64,000 nucleotides of DNA from Mycobacterium sp. GA-0227b (GCF_001499855.1 NZ_LQIK01000010.1:1-64000), one strand, 5' to 3'; shown: positions 36,617-45,821, counted from the stretch's first letter. Numbers and translations: made by a program. Notes: generated by a model not told the origin, from the sequence alone.

Positions 36617-37508
36617 GGACGACAGCTGGGACATCACCGAAAGTGTCGGCGCGACTGCGCTGGGTGTGGCTTGGTCCCGCGCGCTCGAGCAGGACAGCGA
36701 TTGCCCGCTGTTCACCGACCCCTACGCGAAGATGTTCGTCGACGCTGCGGTGGAGCGAGGTTGGCAACTGCCGCCGACTTACATGGTCGAGCGGATCAAG
36801 GCCATCGGAGGGTATGCGGCCTCGCGCACCAAGTGGTTCGACGAGTTCTTCGTCGCCGCGGGCGCCAACGGGATCGACCAGGCGGTGATCCTCGCCGCCG
36901 GACTCGACGCGCGGGCCTGGCGGCTGCCGTGGATCGACGACACCGTGGTCTACGAGATCGACCAGCCGATGGTGTTGGCGTTCAAGGCCGAGACGCTGCG
37001 CAAGCACGAGGCGACACCCGCCGCCACGTATGCCCCGGTGCCGATCGACCTTCGTGACGATTGGCCGAGAGCGTTGCGCGACGCGGGGTTTGACGCCAGC
37101 GAGCCGACCGCGTGGGCTGCCGAAGGACTGCTGCCATACCTACCTGCCAGCGGTCAGGATCTGCTGTTCGAACGCATTCACGAACTCAGTGCGCTCGGCA
37201 GCCGGATCGGCGTCGAGTCGTTCGGCGCGGGCTTCTTCGACCCGGAGTATCTCGCGAGTCGACGCGAGAAGCTGCAGCAGTACCGGCAGGAGGCCGGCGT
37301 AGAGGACGACGAGAACGTGTTCGACGTCGAGCATCTGTGGTTCGTCGAAGAGCGCACCGAGGTGACCGACTGGCTGACCGACCACGGTTGGGAAGTGACC
37401 GCTATCGCTGCCGCGGATTTGATGGACCGCTACGGCCGATGCGCGGCCGGCGAAGCCGACGAGTCCACGCCCCGAACGGTTTTCATCGAGGGCCACAAGA
37501 TCTGCTGA
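36603..37508 (+). CDS. SAM-dependent methyltransferase, TIGR00027/leucine-carboxyl-methyltransferase-like
   Basis: 301 residues of the large mycobacterial family with N-terminal DSWDITESVGATALGVAWSR. The SAM pocket is AVILAAGLDARAWRLPW (GLDAR replaces the usual GxGxG) followed by VVYEIDQPMVLAFK, and later PTAWAAEGLLPYLPASGQDL. Natural substrates of this family are mostly unknown. ATG at 36603 lies inside the end of mrpG in another frame, so translation is probably coupled to the antiporter operon. A GTG two codons upstream is possible. Confidence 0.9.
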   Translation: MARTEDDSWDITESVGATALGVAWSRALEQDSDCPLFTDPYAKMFVDAAVERGWQLPPTYMVERIKAIGGYAASRTKWFDEFFVAAGANGIDQAVILAAGLDARAWRLPWIDDTVVYEIDQPMVLAFKAETLRKHEATPAATYAPVPIDLRDDWPRALRDAGFDASEPTAWAAEGLLPYLPASGQDLLFERIHELSALGSRIGVESFGAGFFDPEYLASRREKLQQYRQEAGVEDDENVFDVEHLWFVEERTEVTDWLTDHGWEVTAIAAADLMDRYGRCAAGEADESTPRTVFIEGHKIC

Positions 37509-37584
37509 TGCTCGCGTGCTGAGCCGATGGTGTCGGCCAATTGACGTCAGGTCAGGGGGGCCGGTGTCGGGTAACTTCTAGGCC

Positions 37585-37869
37585 ATGGAGGTTGATCCTG
37601 AGATCCTGAAGGCGTTCGCCGGTCAAGTCGATACGGCGTCATCGCTGATCCGTGAAGCTGACGTCGGCAACAAGGTGTCCGATGCCGCTGACGGCTTACC
37701 CGGTTCCACTACTCAGTGGGCTGCACGACTGGTCGGTGGGCATGTGACAGAGCGGGCCGACGCGATAGCCGCGAATGTCAGCAGGATCGGCGCGGCGGTC
37801 CGCGGTGCGGGCAACACCTACGAGGTGACCGACTCCGACCTTGCGGGAAATTTCAAGGGGATCTTCTAA
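37585..37869 (+). CDS. EspC-like type VII secretion substrate (DUF2580 family)
   Basis: 94 residues, all-helical, no signal peptide. It begins MEVDPEILKAFAGQVDTASS like EspC/DUF2580 proteins, has a helical hairpin with a turn near DGLPGSTTQWAAR, and near its end has YEVTD (Tyr79 to Asp83), matching the YxxxD/E signal used by ESX substrates. The C terminus is only 11 residues beyond the motif. It lies three bases before a gene for a WXG-containing protein, the usual arrangement of secreted heterodimers. No ESX core genes are in the window, so it would use a system encoded elsewhere. Family assignment good; export inferred. Confidence 0.8.
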   Translation: MEVDPEILKAFAGQVDTASSLIREADVGNKVSDAADGLPGSTTQWAARLVGGHVTERADAIAANVSRIGAAVRGAGNTYEVTDSDLAGNFKGIF

Positions 37870-37872
37870 CCG

Positions 37873-39246
37873 GTGCTCCCATCTCGTTCGCGCCTCGAGG
37901 GCTGGAACCCTGACTCGCTAACTTTCACGGGCTCGACGGTCATGACGAGCGGTGAATCCGTGGAACAGGCTGTCGACCGCATCAGCAACAACCTCAAGAT
38001 CATGCCCGAGACCAAGGCGTGGTCCGGTGAGGCGCACGACGCGGCCTCGGGCATGTTCGACCGCGCGCACCAGACAGCCGCAGAGTTCAGCGACTACACC
38101 ACCGCGATCGCTGGTGCCCTCAGAGAAGGCGCCACCACTATCGGTGCTGCCCGAAAAGCGCTGCTGGACAAAGCTGACGATATCGACCGCGGCCCACTTA
38201 GCGTGTCGGAGGGATGGGTGGTGTTGATCGATCCGGGCTCTCAAACTGCCGACCAGATCGCCCAGCTGATGAATCAAGTCGCGACCGAACAGGCCGCCGT
38301 CAACGAGTTGTTGGTGGCCGTCGGCGACGCCGACACGACCACAGCCGACAAGGTGGTGGCCGTGGCAAAGCCGTTCGGTTTCGCGCCTCCTGACACCGGC
38401 GGACTGCCTGGCATGATGGCTCCCGGCGCGCAGCGACCGGCAGACGACGTCCCGGATCCTCGCGACCCGCTTGGGCTCATGCAACAAGCGACCGTGCGCG
38501 GTGAGGAGATGGCCATGACTGTCCGCGAGACAACATCGCGGTACAACGACGAAGGCCATTTCGAAAAGACTTTGCTCATGCAGGACGGAAGCAGGCATGT
38601 CATCACCGAGTACAAGCCCGATTACAAGAACGGCGTCCCCGACATGACAACCGATGACCACTACGACGCCGACGGCAATCTGATCTCGTGGACTAGCTCG
38701 ACACGCACGCCGCGGGGTTACAAGAAGACCATCATGAACTGGGCGGACGGGACACAGTACGTCATCGACGAAACGCCGGAAGGCGTGCGCAATGGAGCTT
38801 TCACCTTGCCTGACGGCCGACCTGGCGTTCTCCCGCCCGATAGCCCCCTGCTCGTGCAGACCGTCCCCGACCGCATTGGAGATGTCCTGACTGGCTTGGA
38901 AACGCACATCGATCGCGGCGGCAAGATCCCGATGCTCTCGATGGACGCAGTGGAGAAGGTCGGGGCCGGCGCCAAGTACGGCGGACCAGCCCTGGGTGTG
39001 ATGTCAGCGATGTACGACTTCCTCGCGGCGCCGACTCCCGCCGACAAATGTGTTTCGGTCTTCGCAGGCACCTTCGCGCTCGCCGGCAATGCCGGTGGTG
39101 CGGCGGGCGGGGCAATTGCCGGCGGCGCAATACCCGTCATCGGTCCTGTGGCCGCTCCGGCACTTGCCGTCGGCGGGTCAGTGGCTGCCGGCGCGTGGAT
39201 GAAGTCCGTCGGCACCAAGGTTGGCGAGGTGTTGTGCGGAGCATGA
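37873..39246 (+). CDS. WXG-type, YD-repeat and glycine-zipper protein, putative ESX effector
   Basis: 457 residues. Residues 1-120: helical domain with a W-S-G (WXG) turn at 50-52. About 130-170: a helical linker. About 215-305: repeated short beta hairpins with YDADGNLI and NWADGTQYVIDE, resembling YD/RHS strands. About 370-450: a glycine-zipper stretch (NAGGAAGGAIAGGAIPVIGP and after) like those of membrane-inserting proteins. Two Cys (393, 455). No catalytic motif is recognised. It starts three bases after the EspC-like gene with a GTG; a later ATG at 37942 would lose 23 residues. The next gene overlaps its stop (ATGA). Possible secreted effector or envelope protein. Confidence 0.72.
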   Translation: MLPSRSRLEGWNPDSLTFTGSTVMTSGESVEQAVDRISNNLKIMPETKAWSGEAHDAASGMFDRAHQTAAEFSDYTTAIAGALREGATTIGAARKALLDKADDIDRGPLSVSEGWVVLIDPGSQTADQIAQLMNQVATEQAAVNELLVAVGDADTTTADKVVAVAKPFGFAPPDTGGLPGMMAPGAQRPADDVPDPRDPLGLMQQATVRGEEMAMTVRETTSRYNDEGHFEKTLLMQDGSRHVITEYKPDYKNGVPDMTTDDHYDADGNLISWTSSTRTPRGYKKTIMNWADGTQYVIDETPEGVRNGAFTLPDGRPGVLPPDSPLLVQTVPDRIGDVLTGLETHIDRGGKIPMLSMDAVEKVGAGAKYGGPALGVMSAMYDFLAAPTPADKCVSVFAGTFALAGNAGGAAGGAIAGGAIPVIGPVAAPALAVGGSVAAGAWMKSVGTKVGEVLCGA

Positions 39247-40013
39247 AGGCACTGCCCCCACCGCCAAACTGGGACAAAGGTCTGTCCGTCTTGGGGAAGC
39301 TCGGGCTTCTGATCGTCGGGGGCGGCGTTGTTTACGGCTTGGCTCAAACGGTGGTCGCGCTGCAGCGTGGCTCCGCCCTCGCTGCGCTGACTGCTGGCGG
39401 AATGACTGTGTTTTTCGCTGGATTCGCCGCCACGCTCGCGACGACCTTTTTCAGCTCACCCGCACGGTTTGCTTCCTCTGATGGTCGCGGAACGACGGTG
39501 CGTATCAATCCCTTGATCGTCTGGTGCTACGGGGTCGCCTCTGTCGGCGGTGCGGTCGGATCGGCTTGCTACGTCGCGTTTGTTTCACGAGGAGTTGCAG
39601 AGCTACCTTTCACCACGCCAGGGCCGGATACCGTCACCCGATACTTGATGATCAGCCTGCTGGTGCTCTCACTGACTGGACTGGCGGCGATACTCAGGCG
39701 CCCCGGGGCGGCCTACTTACGCATCGGACCCGACGGAGTCGAAAACGCTGACATCTTGCGAACCCGCAATGCGCGATGGGCTGACATCGTAGATATCACC
39801 GATATGGCCGACAAGCGGACCCGAAACCCAATTGTTCTCGTGCTCAACGACGCCCAGTCAATCGTCGTACCAAACGCCGACCGCTACGAGCCCGACTTCG
39901 GGCCGCTGTACTGGATGGTCCGCCACTACTGGAAGCATCCGGAAGACCGCGACGAACTCACGGACGGACGCGCGCTCGAGCGGCTGCGCAACGCGCAGTT
40001 CGTCCCCGAGTAG
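39243..40013 (+). CDS. Membrane protein with C-terminal PH-like domain, putative partner or immunity protein
   Basis: 256 residues. Four hydrophobic helices (about 17-40, 45-70, 87-111, 127-149), then a cytoplasmic PH-like domain: PGAAYLRIGPDGVENADIL, ARWADIVDITDMADKRT, and the end NADRYEPDFGPLYWMVRHYW. ATG inside the stop of the WXG-protein gene (ATGA), so tightly coupled. Small multi-helix membrane proteins placed right after a secreted toxin are often immunity proteins, but here that is only inference. No enzyme motif visible. Confidence 0.7.
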   Translation: MKALPPPPNWDKGLSVLGKLGLLIVGGGVVYGLAQTVVALQRGSALAALTAGGMTVFFAGFAATLATTFFSSPARFASSDGRGTTVRINPLIVWCYGVASVGGAVGSACYVAFVSRGVAELPFTTPGPDTVTRYLMISLLVLSLTGLAAILRRPGAAYLRIGPDGVENADILRTRNARWADIVDITDMADKRTRNPIVLVLNDAQSIVVPNADRYEPDFGPLYWMVRHYWKHPEDRDELTDGRALERLRNAQFVPE

Positions 40014-40044
40014 CCGCCGAATCTGAACATACGCGCGATAATCT

Positions 40045-40077
40045 GCCGAAATCGCATGTCATAACTTCAGTTTCGGC
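40045..40077. terminator. Candidate hairpin between convergent genes
   Basis: GCCGAAA (40045-40051) pairs with TTTCGGC (40071-40077) across 19 bases, in the 71-base gap between the PH-domain membrane-protein gene and the LON-domain gene. The stem is short, so this is a weak candidate. Confidence 0.35.
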
Positions 40078-40084
40078 CGAGCGC

Positions 40085-40723
40085 CTACTCCCCCGACGAG
40101 AGCTGGAACTCGACCATCGCGGTCACGGTCTCCACGGCGTCGCTGAGCGCCGCGAGCCGCTCGGCAGCAGAAGGCGCCGCCAGCACCGCATAGCGGTCTG
40201 CCTGGCCCATCGGCAGCCGAGACGCCAACGCGTACAACCACTTACCAGCGTCATCGGAGGCATCGGCTCCTCTCACGATGTCGCGGGCGTCGACCTCGGC
40301 GCCGCGGGCGGCGGCGATGCGTTCGAACAATGCGACGATGCGGTCCTCGACATCACGGATCGCATCCACCTCGACGGGGTCGCCCGGTGCGTCCGGCCAC
40401 GGCTCGACCGCGGCGCGCGGGTACGGATCGTCGGGTTGCCACTCGATCACCCGGATACGTTCGCCCATCATGCATTTCAACCGATATCGGCCATCGCCGA
40501 AGTCTGCGACCTCCGCGATGTGCGCGAGTGCACCGATGTCGCTGCGGGTGTCCCCGCCGCCGACCTCCCGGCCCGCCGCAATCAGCACCACGCCGAACGC
40601 CGGGTCCGACTCCGCCAGACAGTCCGAAACCAGCGCACTGTAACGGGGTTCGAAGATGCGCAGCGGGAGTTCCTCGCCGGGCAGCATGGCCACCTGCAGC
40701 GGGAACATCGGGATTGCCGGCAC
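40085..40723 (-). CDS. LON-domain (Lon protease N-terminal-like) protein
   Basis: 212 residues consisting only of the Lon substrate-binding domain: PAIPMFPLQVAMLPGEELPL, RIFEPRYSALVSDCL, and FGVVLIAAGREVGGGDTRSD, followed by a helical bundle (VEDRIVALFERIAAARG). There is no ATPase or protease part, as in cereblon-like or YcaC-type stand-alone LON proteins. GTG at 40723, one base after the stop of the upstream ligase gene. It corresponds by position to Rv0434. Role unknown; perhaps protein-binding. Confidence 0.87.
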   Translation of the reverse strand: MPAIPMFPLQVAMLPGEELPLRIFEPRYSALVSDCLAESDPAFGVVLIAAGREVGGGDTRSDIGALAHIAEVADFGDGRYRLKCMMGERIRVIEWQPDDPYPRAAVEPWPDAPGDPVEVDAIRDVEDRIVALFERIAAARGAEVDARDIVRGADASDDAGKWLYALASRLPMGQADRYAVLAAPSAAERLAALSDAVETVTAMVEFQLSSGE

Positions 40724-40724
40724 G

Positions 40725-41855
40725 TCAGATGTCCAGTTCGGCGACCAGGGCGTCGACCACCGCACGCAAGTCACCGTCGTGCTCCTCGGCGACGCGGCGT
40801 TGCCGTTGATACGACGCGCCGGAGGTGTAGATGTCGGCGACGCGCCTCAGTTCGTCGGCACAGTGCAGCGACGCGGCCACCGGTTCGAGCCGGTTCAGCA
40901 ACTCGTCCAGATCCTCGGTCACCAGCCGCTCGTTGCTGTCGGCATCCTGGATGATGATCGCGTCCAACCCGTATCGCGCCGCGCGCCACTTGTTTTCCTG
41001 CACATGCCACGGCGGCATGGTGGGCAGCGACTCACCCGCGTCCAGGCGCCGGTCGAGGTCGACGACCAGACAATGCGTCAGCGCCACCAGCGCACTCAGC
41101 TCGCGCAGATTGGACACACCGTCGAAGACTCGCACCTCCACCGTGCCGATGTGCGGGGAAGGCCGGATATCCCAACGGATTTCGTTCATGTGGTCGATGA
41201 TGCCGGTCTTCTTCTGGTCGTATACGAAGCGTTCCCACTCCGCCCATGTCTGGAAGTGGAACGGCAGCCCGGCCGTCGGCAACTGCTGGAACATCATCGC
41301 CCGGTTGGAGGCGTAACCGGTGTCCTCACCGTCCCAGAACGGCGACGACGCCGACAACGCCAGCAGGTGCGGGTAGTGGTTGAGCAGCGAGGTGTTGATC
41401 GCCATTACCTTGTGCGCCGACCGAACTCCCACGTGCACATGCACGCCCCAGATCAGCATCTGCCTGCCCCACCACTGGGTCCGTTTGATCAGTTCGGCGT
41501 AGCGCGGGGCGTCGGTGAGGCTGCCCGGCGACCATTTCGCGAACGGATGCGTGCCGGCGCAGAACAGGTCCATGCCGCGGTTGCGGACGATCTGGCGGGC
41601 GGTCCCCAGCGTCGAGCGCAGGTCGTCCATCGCCTCGGGCACCGAATCGCAGATCCCCGTGACGAACTCGACCGTGTTGCGCAGCAGCTCTTTGTGCACG
41701 CGCGGGTTGTCGCCGAGTTCTTCGATGACCGCGGCCGCCCCGTTGCTCAAATCACGCGTCGTGGCGTCGACGAGGGCGAACTCCCACTCCACCCCGACGG
41801 TCGGCCGAGGCGAGCCGGCGAAGTCGATGCGGCTGTTAGCCGGTACCGATAACAC
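40725..41855 (-). CDS. Carboxylate-amine ligase, YbdK/GCS2 family (glutamate-cysteine-ligase-like)
   Basis: 376 residues. GCS2 signatures: [50 protein letters not shown] and [20 protein letters not shown]. Members form a gamma-glutamyl bond weakly with cysteine; the true substrate of this group is uncertain. Since mycobacteria make mycothiol, not glutathione, GSH synthesis is unlikely. GTG at 41855 gives the family start ([14 protein letters not shown]). It overlaps the 3' end of sodC by 20 bases in another frame, so the two are co-transcribed. Position corresponds to Rv0433. Confidence 0.9.
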   Translation of the reverse strand: MLSVPANSRIDFAGSPRPTVGVEWEFALVDATTRDLSNGAAAVIEELGDNPRVHKELLRNTVEFVTGICDSVPEAMDDLRSTLGTARQIVRNRGMDLFCAGTHPFAKWSPGSLTDAPRYAELIKRTQWWGRQMLIWGVHVHVGVRSAHKVMAINTSLLNHYPHLLALSASSPFWDGEDTGYASNRAMMFQQLPTAGLPFHFQTWAEWERFVYDQKKTGIIDHMNEIRWDIRPSPHIGTVEVRVFDGVSNLRELSALVALTHCLVVDLDRRLDAGESLPTMPPWHVQENKWRAARYGLDAIIIQDADSNERLVTEDLDELLNRLEPVAASLHCADELRRVADIYTSGASYQRQRRVAEEHDGDLRAVVDALVAELDI

Positions 41856-42549
41856 CGCATGCCACCCGCGAGCCGGCGTCACCGGTCGCCAGAGTGGCCG
41901 CGTCCGGTGGCGGATCACCGTTGACCTGCTGGTAGCGCTCCGGCGGGATGTTGGCGAAATTGTCCGCCTTCTCGTGGATGATGATCGCCGTTCCCGCGCC
42001 CCCGGTGAGTTCCTCGGCGGTGAACGCGTCGGTCGTCGTCACCAACTTCGCCGAACCGTCCTCGCGGACCTGCAGTGACGACAGGTCACCACTGGCCGGG
42101 TGCCCGCTGTGCCCGGGCACCTGGAAGTGTCCGCCCGCGGAGTTGAAGTTCCCGGGTGCGCCGCCGGTGGGCGCGACCGAGTTGGCCTCGCACTTGCCGA
42201 CCTGGTGAATGTGCATGCCGTGGAAGCCGGGCGTGAGCTCACCGGGTGTCGTCGTCTCCACGGTGACCGTGGCATAGCCGCCGCTGAACTGGATGTCGGC
42301 CTTGGCGACCGGGGTGCCGTCAGCCATTTTCAGTTCGGCCGTGAGTTTCTCGCCGCCGGGCTGACCTTCGCCCTGGCCTTCGCCGTGACCGCCGCTTCCC
42401 TCACCCGGCGGCGCCGCGGGCGCTGGAGAACCGGTCCAGACGGACGGTGTCGTGCCGGGCGCGCTGCTGGGTTGTTCGGGTGCGGCGCAGGCGCTCAACG
42501 CGAGAGCGGGGACGGAGAACAAGGCAGCAGCGGCGACGGTCTTGAACAT
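41836..42549 (-). CDS. sodC: Cu,Zn superoxide dismutase lipoprotein
   Basis: 237 residues. Lipoprotein signal peptide with lipobox LSAC (Cys near residue 21), a Gly/Pro/Glu-rich linker (about 25-70), then the SodC fold: metal His in [14 protein letters not shown], bridging and zinc ligands in [18 protein letters not shown], copper His in [11 protein letters not shown], and the disulphide partner RVACGVIG. It dismutates superoxide outside the membrane and protects against host or external oxidative bursts. ATG at 42549. Gene order with VirR and the ligase matches M. tuberculosis Rv0431-Rv0433. Confidence 0.95.
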   Translation of the reverse strand: MFKTVAAAALFSVPALALSACAAPEQPSSAPGTTPSVWTGSPAPAAPPGEGSGGHGEGQGEGQPGGEKLTAELKMADGTPVAKADIQFSGGYATVTVETTTPGELTPGFHGMHIHQVGKCEANSVAPTGGAPGNFNSAGGHFQVPGHSGHPASGDLSSLQVREDGSAKLVTTTDAFTAEELTGGAGTAIIIHEKADNFANIPPERYQQVNGDPPPDAATLATGDAGSRVACGVIGTG

Positions 42550-42559
42550 GCGCAAGAGC

Positions 42560-43018
42560 CTAACCGGTGACCACCACGACGACACCCGGCGGTTGCTCGG
42601 CGAGCCCGGGCACCCGCGGTTCGACGGGCGCCTCGAGCAGTCGGCCCACCTCTTCGGCGGCCTCGCGCTCGCCGGGGGCGTCACTGAAGTACACGGTGGT
42701 GGCGGTCACCTCCGGCAGTTCCAGGTTGCCGGTCTCGGTGACGTTCCAGCCGGCCTCGCGCAACCGGTTGGCCGCCTCCTCGGCCGCGCCCTGCACCGTC
42801 GAGATGTTGAAGACGCGGACTTCGGCCTTTTCCGGGGCCGCCGGTGTGCTCGTCGGCGTGCTGGTCGTCGTCGTTGTGGCCAGCGGCGCCTGAGCGTCGT
42901 CGTCGTCGCTGTCGGAACCCATCGCCTGAAACGCCACCAACAGGAACACCACGCCGAGAAAGAGCAGCACCATCACCATGGCGCGCAGTGGCAACCCGGA
43001 CGAGTCTCGCTGGTTCAT
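42560..43018 (-). CDS. virR: LytR_C-domain membrane protein VirR
   Basis: 152 residues. One N-terminal membrane helix ([20 protein letters not shown]), an acidic and Thr/Pro-rich linker ([19 protein letters not shown]), then a LytR_C domain ([20 protein letters not shown] to [16 protein letters not shown]). It corresponds to Rv0431/VirR, reported to govern vesicle release and cell-wall integrity in M. tuberculosis by acting with LytR-CpsA-Psr proteins. ATG at 43018; 10 bases upstream of sodC. The C terminus ends shortly after the domain. Confidence 0.87.
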   Translation of the reverse strand: MNQRDSSGLPLRAMVMVLLFLGVVFLLVAFQAMGSDSDDDDAQAPLATTTTTSTPTSTPAAPEKAEVRVFNISTVQGAAEEAANRLREAGWNVTETGNLELPEVTATTVYFSDAPGEREAAEEVGRLLEAPVEPRVPGLAEQPPGVVVVVTG

Positions 43019-43058
43019 TGCGCCCACCTTATCGAGCGGGCCACGGGGCCCGGGAAAC

Positions 43059-43367
43059 TCAGGTGACGTCGAAGCCGAGACGGCGCGCCGCCCGGGCCTT
43101 CTGCCGGCTGGCCCGCAGCCGTCGCAACCGTTTGACCAGCATCGGGTCCGCCGCGAGCGCCTCAGGCCGGTCGACCAACGCGTTCAGCACCTGGTAGTAG
43201 CGGGTCGCCGACATGGAGAACAGTTCCCTGATGGCGTCTTCCTTGGAGCCCGCGTACTTCCACCACTGCCGTTCGAACGCGAGAATGTCGTGCTCGCGCC
43301 GGGTCAGCCCGTCGGAGAGTTCGGAGTTGTCCCCGGATTGCTCAGTCCGCGCGATCGCGCCGTCCAT
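43059..43367 (-). CDS. DUF3263 protein
   Basis: 102 residues, dominated by the DUF3263 block GLTRREHDILAFERQWWKYA to FSMSATRYYQVLNALVDRPE, an HTH-like helical region, then a strongly basic tail (KRLRRLRASRQKARAARRLG). Possibly nucleic-acid binding. The ATG at 43367 gives the family start MDGAIARTEQ; upstream in-frame codons are not conserved by eye. Corresponds to Rv0430. First gene of the run into virR, sodC, ligase and LON genes, although a 40-base gap separates it from virR. Confidence 0.87.
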   Translation of the reverse strand: MDGAIARTEQSGDNSELSDGLTRREHDILAFERQWWKYAGSKEDAIRELFSMSATRYYQVLNALVDRPEALAADPMLVKRLRRLRASRQKARAARRLGFDVT

Positions 43368-43490
43368 CTGGCTTTTGGACCCTTCCGACAACTTGAATGA
43401 CATCGCTGTGGTTCGGCGCTCATTCAACCACGGGTTTGGTTGATGAGCCGTCCGACATGCCCGCGAGTCGGCTCATTAAGCTTTCCGAGC

Positions 43491-44084
43491 ATGGCAGTCG
43501 TTCCGATCCGCATCGTAGGAGATCCCGTCCTGCACACCGCCACCGAGCCGGTGCCTGTCGGGGACGACGGTTCGCTGCCCGCCGATGTCGCGGACTTGAT
43601 CGCCGACCTCTACGACACGATGGACGCCGCGAACGGGGTCGGTCTGGCCGCGAATCAGATCGGGGTCGCCAAGCGGGTGTTCGTCTACGACTGCGCGGAG
43701 GTGCGGGGCCGCATCACCCGTCGCCGCGGCGTGGTCGTCAACCCGGTGCTGGAAACCTCCGAGGTGCCCGAGACCATGCCCGATCCGGACGACGACGACG
43801 AGGGTTGCCTTTCGGTGCCGGGCGAGTCGTTCCCGACGGGGCGGGCCACCTGGGCGCGGGTGACCGGCCTTGACGCCGACGGCACGCCGATCACCATCGA
43901 GGGAACCGACCTGTTCGCCCGGATGTTGCAGCACGAGACCGGCCACCTCGACGGCTTTCTGTATCTGGACCGGTTGGTCGGCAGGCACGCGCGCAGCGCC
44001 AAACGCACGGTGAAGTCGCACGGCTGGGGTGTGCCGGGCTTGTCGTGGCTGCCCGGTAAGGATCCGGATCCGTTCGGGCACTGA
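43491..44084 (+). CDS. def: Peptide deformylase
   Basis: 197 residues with the three deformylase motifs: [18 protein letters not shown] (Cys ligand) and QHETGHLDG (HExxH-type, here His-Glu-Thr-Gly-His). It removes the formyl group from nascent proteins with Fe2+ or Zn2+ in the cytosol. The ATG at 43491 ([15 protein letters not shown]) is the family start. A small stem TGAGCCG/CGGCTCA lies 16-47 bases before it. The stop shares a base with the next start (TGATG), coupling it to the acetyltransferase and then xthA. Confidence 0.96.
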   Translation: MAVVPIRIVGDPVLHTATEPVPVGDDGSLPADVADLIADLYDTMDAANGVGLAANQIGVAKRVFVYDCAEVRGRITRRRGVVVNPVLETSEVPETMPDPDDDDEGCLSVPGESFPTGRATWARVTGLDADGTPITIEGTDLFARMLQHETGHLDGFLYLDRLVGRHARSAKRTVKSHGWGVPGLSWLPGKDPDPFGH

Positions 44085-44974
44085 TGCAATTACCTCCGGC
44101 CGGAGTTCGGGTGATGATCCGCTACCGGCTGCCCGCGGGTTCGGAACCGCCGCTCAACGACGTGGTCGGCCACCTTTTGGAGACCGGTCCGACGCTGAGG
44201 GTGCGCACCAAACACGGCGACACCGTGTCCGTCGACGCCGACGACGTGGTCGTCATCAAGGAACTGCCGCCGGCGACCGTGCGCACCGCCGACATCCGCA
44301 ACCTCGAACACGCGGCGGCGCTGGCATGGCCGGGGATCGAACGACGATGGGTCCGCGGGTGGCTCCTGCGCGCCGCCGGCGGCCACACCCATCGCGCCAA
44401 TTCCGCTGTGCCGCTAGGTTTCGAAGCGGACGCCTCGGCACTATCCGAAATCGCCGACTGGTACGGCGAGCGCGGACTGACGCCGTGGTTGTCGGTTCCG
44501 GACCGGCTATACCGGCTCGCCGATGCCCCGCCGCACCTCGAGACCGTTGTCATGGCGCGCGACATCAGCGCCGAAAACTGCTCTCCGACAGTGCTTCTCG
44601 GTGCCATACCGAATCCCGAGTGGCTAGCGCTGTATTCACGCGACGTGCCGGTCGACGTGTTGACTGCGGTCGTGGACGGCGAGGTCACGTTCGCGACGAT
44701 CCCCGGTGCGGCGGTCGGCCGGGCCGCGGTGACAACTGCACCCGACGGCCGGCGCTGGGTGGGATTGTCGGCGGTGCGGGTGGCCGAGACAGCGCGCGGA
44801 CGGGGCATGGCGCGGCAACTGTGTTCGGCGCTGCTGGGCTGGGGCGCCGAGCATGGCGCGGCTCGCGGCTACGTGCAGGTGCTGGCCGACAATGCGGCGG
44901 CCATTCGACTTTACGAGTCGATCGGGTTCGCGGTGCAGCACCGAAGCCGCTATATCGACGCTCGTAGCCTGTAG
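44084..44974 (+). CDS. GNAT-family N-acetyltransferase
   Basis: 296 residues. The N-terminal 65 residues form a small barrel-like region (LRVRTKHGDTVSVDADDVVV). A first, degenerate GNAT half follows, then the functional C-terminal GNAT domain: WVGLSAVRVAETARGRGMAR (pyrophosphate-binding R/QxxGxG/A) and VLADNAAAIRLYESIGFAVQ. Corresponds to Rv0428c. Acetyl acceptor unknown; since it is coupled to peptide deformylase, an N-terminal acetyl role is a speculation only. Four bases before xthA. Confidence 0.88.
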   Translation: MQLPPAGVRVMIRYRLPAGSEPPLNDVVGHLLETGPTLRVRTKHGDTVSVDADDVVVIKELPPATVRTADIRNLEHAAALAWPGIERRWVRGWLLRAAGGHTHRANSAVPLGFEADASALSEIADWYGERGLTPWLSVPDRLYRLADAPPHLETVVMARDISAENCSPTVLLGAIPNPEWLALYSRDVPVDVLTAVVDGEVTFATIPGAAVGRAAVTTAPDGRRWVGLSAVRVAETARGRGMARQLCSALLGWGAEHGAARGYVQVLADNAAAIRLYESIGFAVQHRSRYIDARSL

Positions 44975-44977
44975 GCC

Positions 44978-45793
44978 ATGCGGATCGCCACCTGGAACGT
45001 CAACTCGATCCGGGCCCGGGTCGAGCGGGTCACCGACTGGCTCGAGCGGGCCGACGTCGACGTGCTGGCGATGCAAGAGATCAAGTGCAGCGACGAGCAG
45101 TTTCCGACGATGCCGTTTCTCGCCGCCGGTTACGAGGTGACGCACTGCGGCTTCAACCAGTGGAACGGGGTGGCGATCGCGTCCCGGGTGGGAATCGACG
45201 ACGTGCAGGTCGGTTTCGAGGGGCAACCGACCTGGAGCGACAAACCCGAAGTGGAAGCGGCGGCCGAAGCTCGAGCGCTCGGCGCCACGTGCAACGGCGT
45301 CCGGGTGTGGAGCCTGTATGTGCCCAACGGCCGGTACGTCGGCTCGCCGCACTACTTGTACAAGCTGCAATGGCTTGCGGCGCTGCGTGATACGGCACAC
45401 AAGTGGTTGTCAGACGATCCCGCCGCGCAGATCGCGCTCGTCGGGGACTGGAACATCGCGCCGACCGACGAGGACGTGTGGAGCGTCGACTTCTACCGCG
45501 GCAGTACCCATGTCACCGAGCCGGAACGCGAGGCGTTCGACGCGGTGGTCGAGGCCGGGTTCACCGATGTGGTGCGGCCGTTCGCGCCGGGCCCAGCGGT
45601 CTACACGTACTGGGACTACACCCAGTTACGGTTCCCGAAGAACCGCGGGATGCGCATCGACTTCGTCCTCGGCTCGCCCGCGCTCGCGGCGCGCGTCACG
45701 CATGCCGAGATCGTCCGGGACGAACGCAAGAGCGGAAAGGACCGCATCGGCGCGCCCAGTGATCACGCCCCGGTGCTGATCGAGTTCTCCTGA
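44978..45793 (+). CDS. xthA: Exodeoxyribonuclease III (AP endonuclease)
   Basis: 271 residues, full length ExoIII/APE fold. Metal-binding Asn and Glu in RIATWNVNSIRAR and LAMQEIKCSDEQF, catalytic YVPNGRYVGSPHYLYKLQWL, the ALVGDWNIAPTDEDV Asp/Asn, and the terminal DFVLGSP with APSDHAPVLIEF (Asp-His). It cleaves at abasic sites in base-excision repair. The def-GNAT-xthA order matches M. tuberculosis. A decayed insertion sequence follows it. Confidence 0.95.
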   Translation: MRIATWNVNSIRARVERVTDWLERADVDVLAMQEIKCSDEQFPTMPFLAAGYEVTHCGFNQWNGVAIASRVGIDDVQVGFEGQPTWSDKPEVEAAAEARALGATCNGVRVWSLYVPNGRYVGSPHYLYKLQWLAALRDTAHKWLSDDPAAQIALVGDWNIAPTDEDVWSVDFYRGSTHVTEPEREAFDAVVEAGFTDVVRPFAPGPAVYTYWDYTQLRFPKNRGMRIDFVLGSPALAARVTHAEIVRDERKSGKDRIGAPSDHAPVLIEFS

Positions 45794-45798
45794 CGGAG

Positions 45799-45812
45799 AT
45801 TTGTCAGACCGG
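45799..45812. repeat. 14-bp direct repeat, left copy flanking an IS remnant
   Basis: ATTTGTCAGACCGG, five bases after the xthA stop, is identical to 46107-46120 inside the promoter of the 13E12 gene. It may be a target-site duplication of an inserted element; a 14-bp duplication is within the range given for the IS481 family. Confidence 0.6.
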
Positions 45813-45821
45813 TTCACCGCA

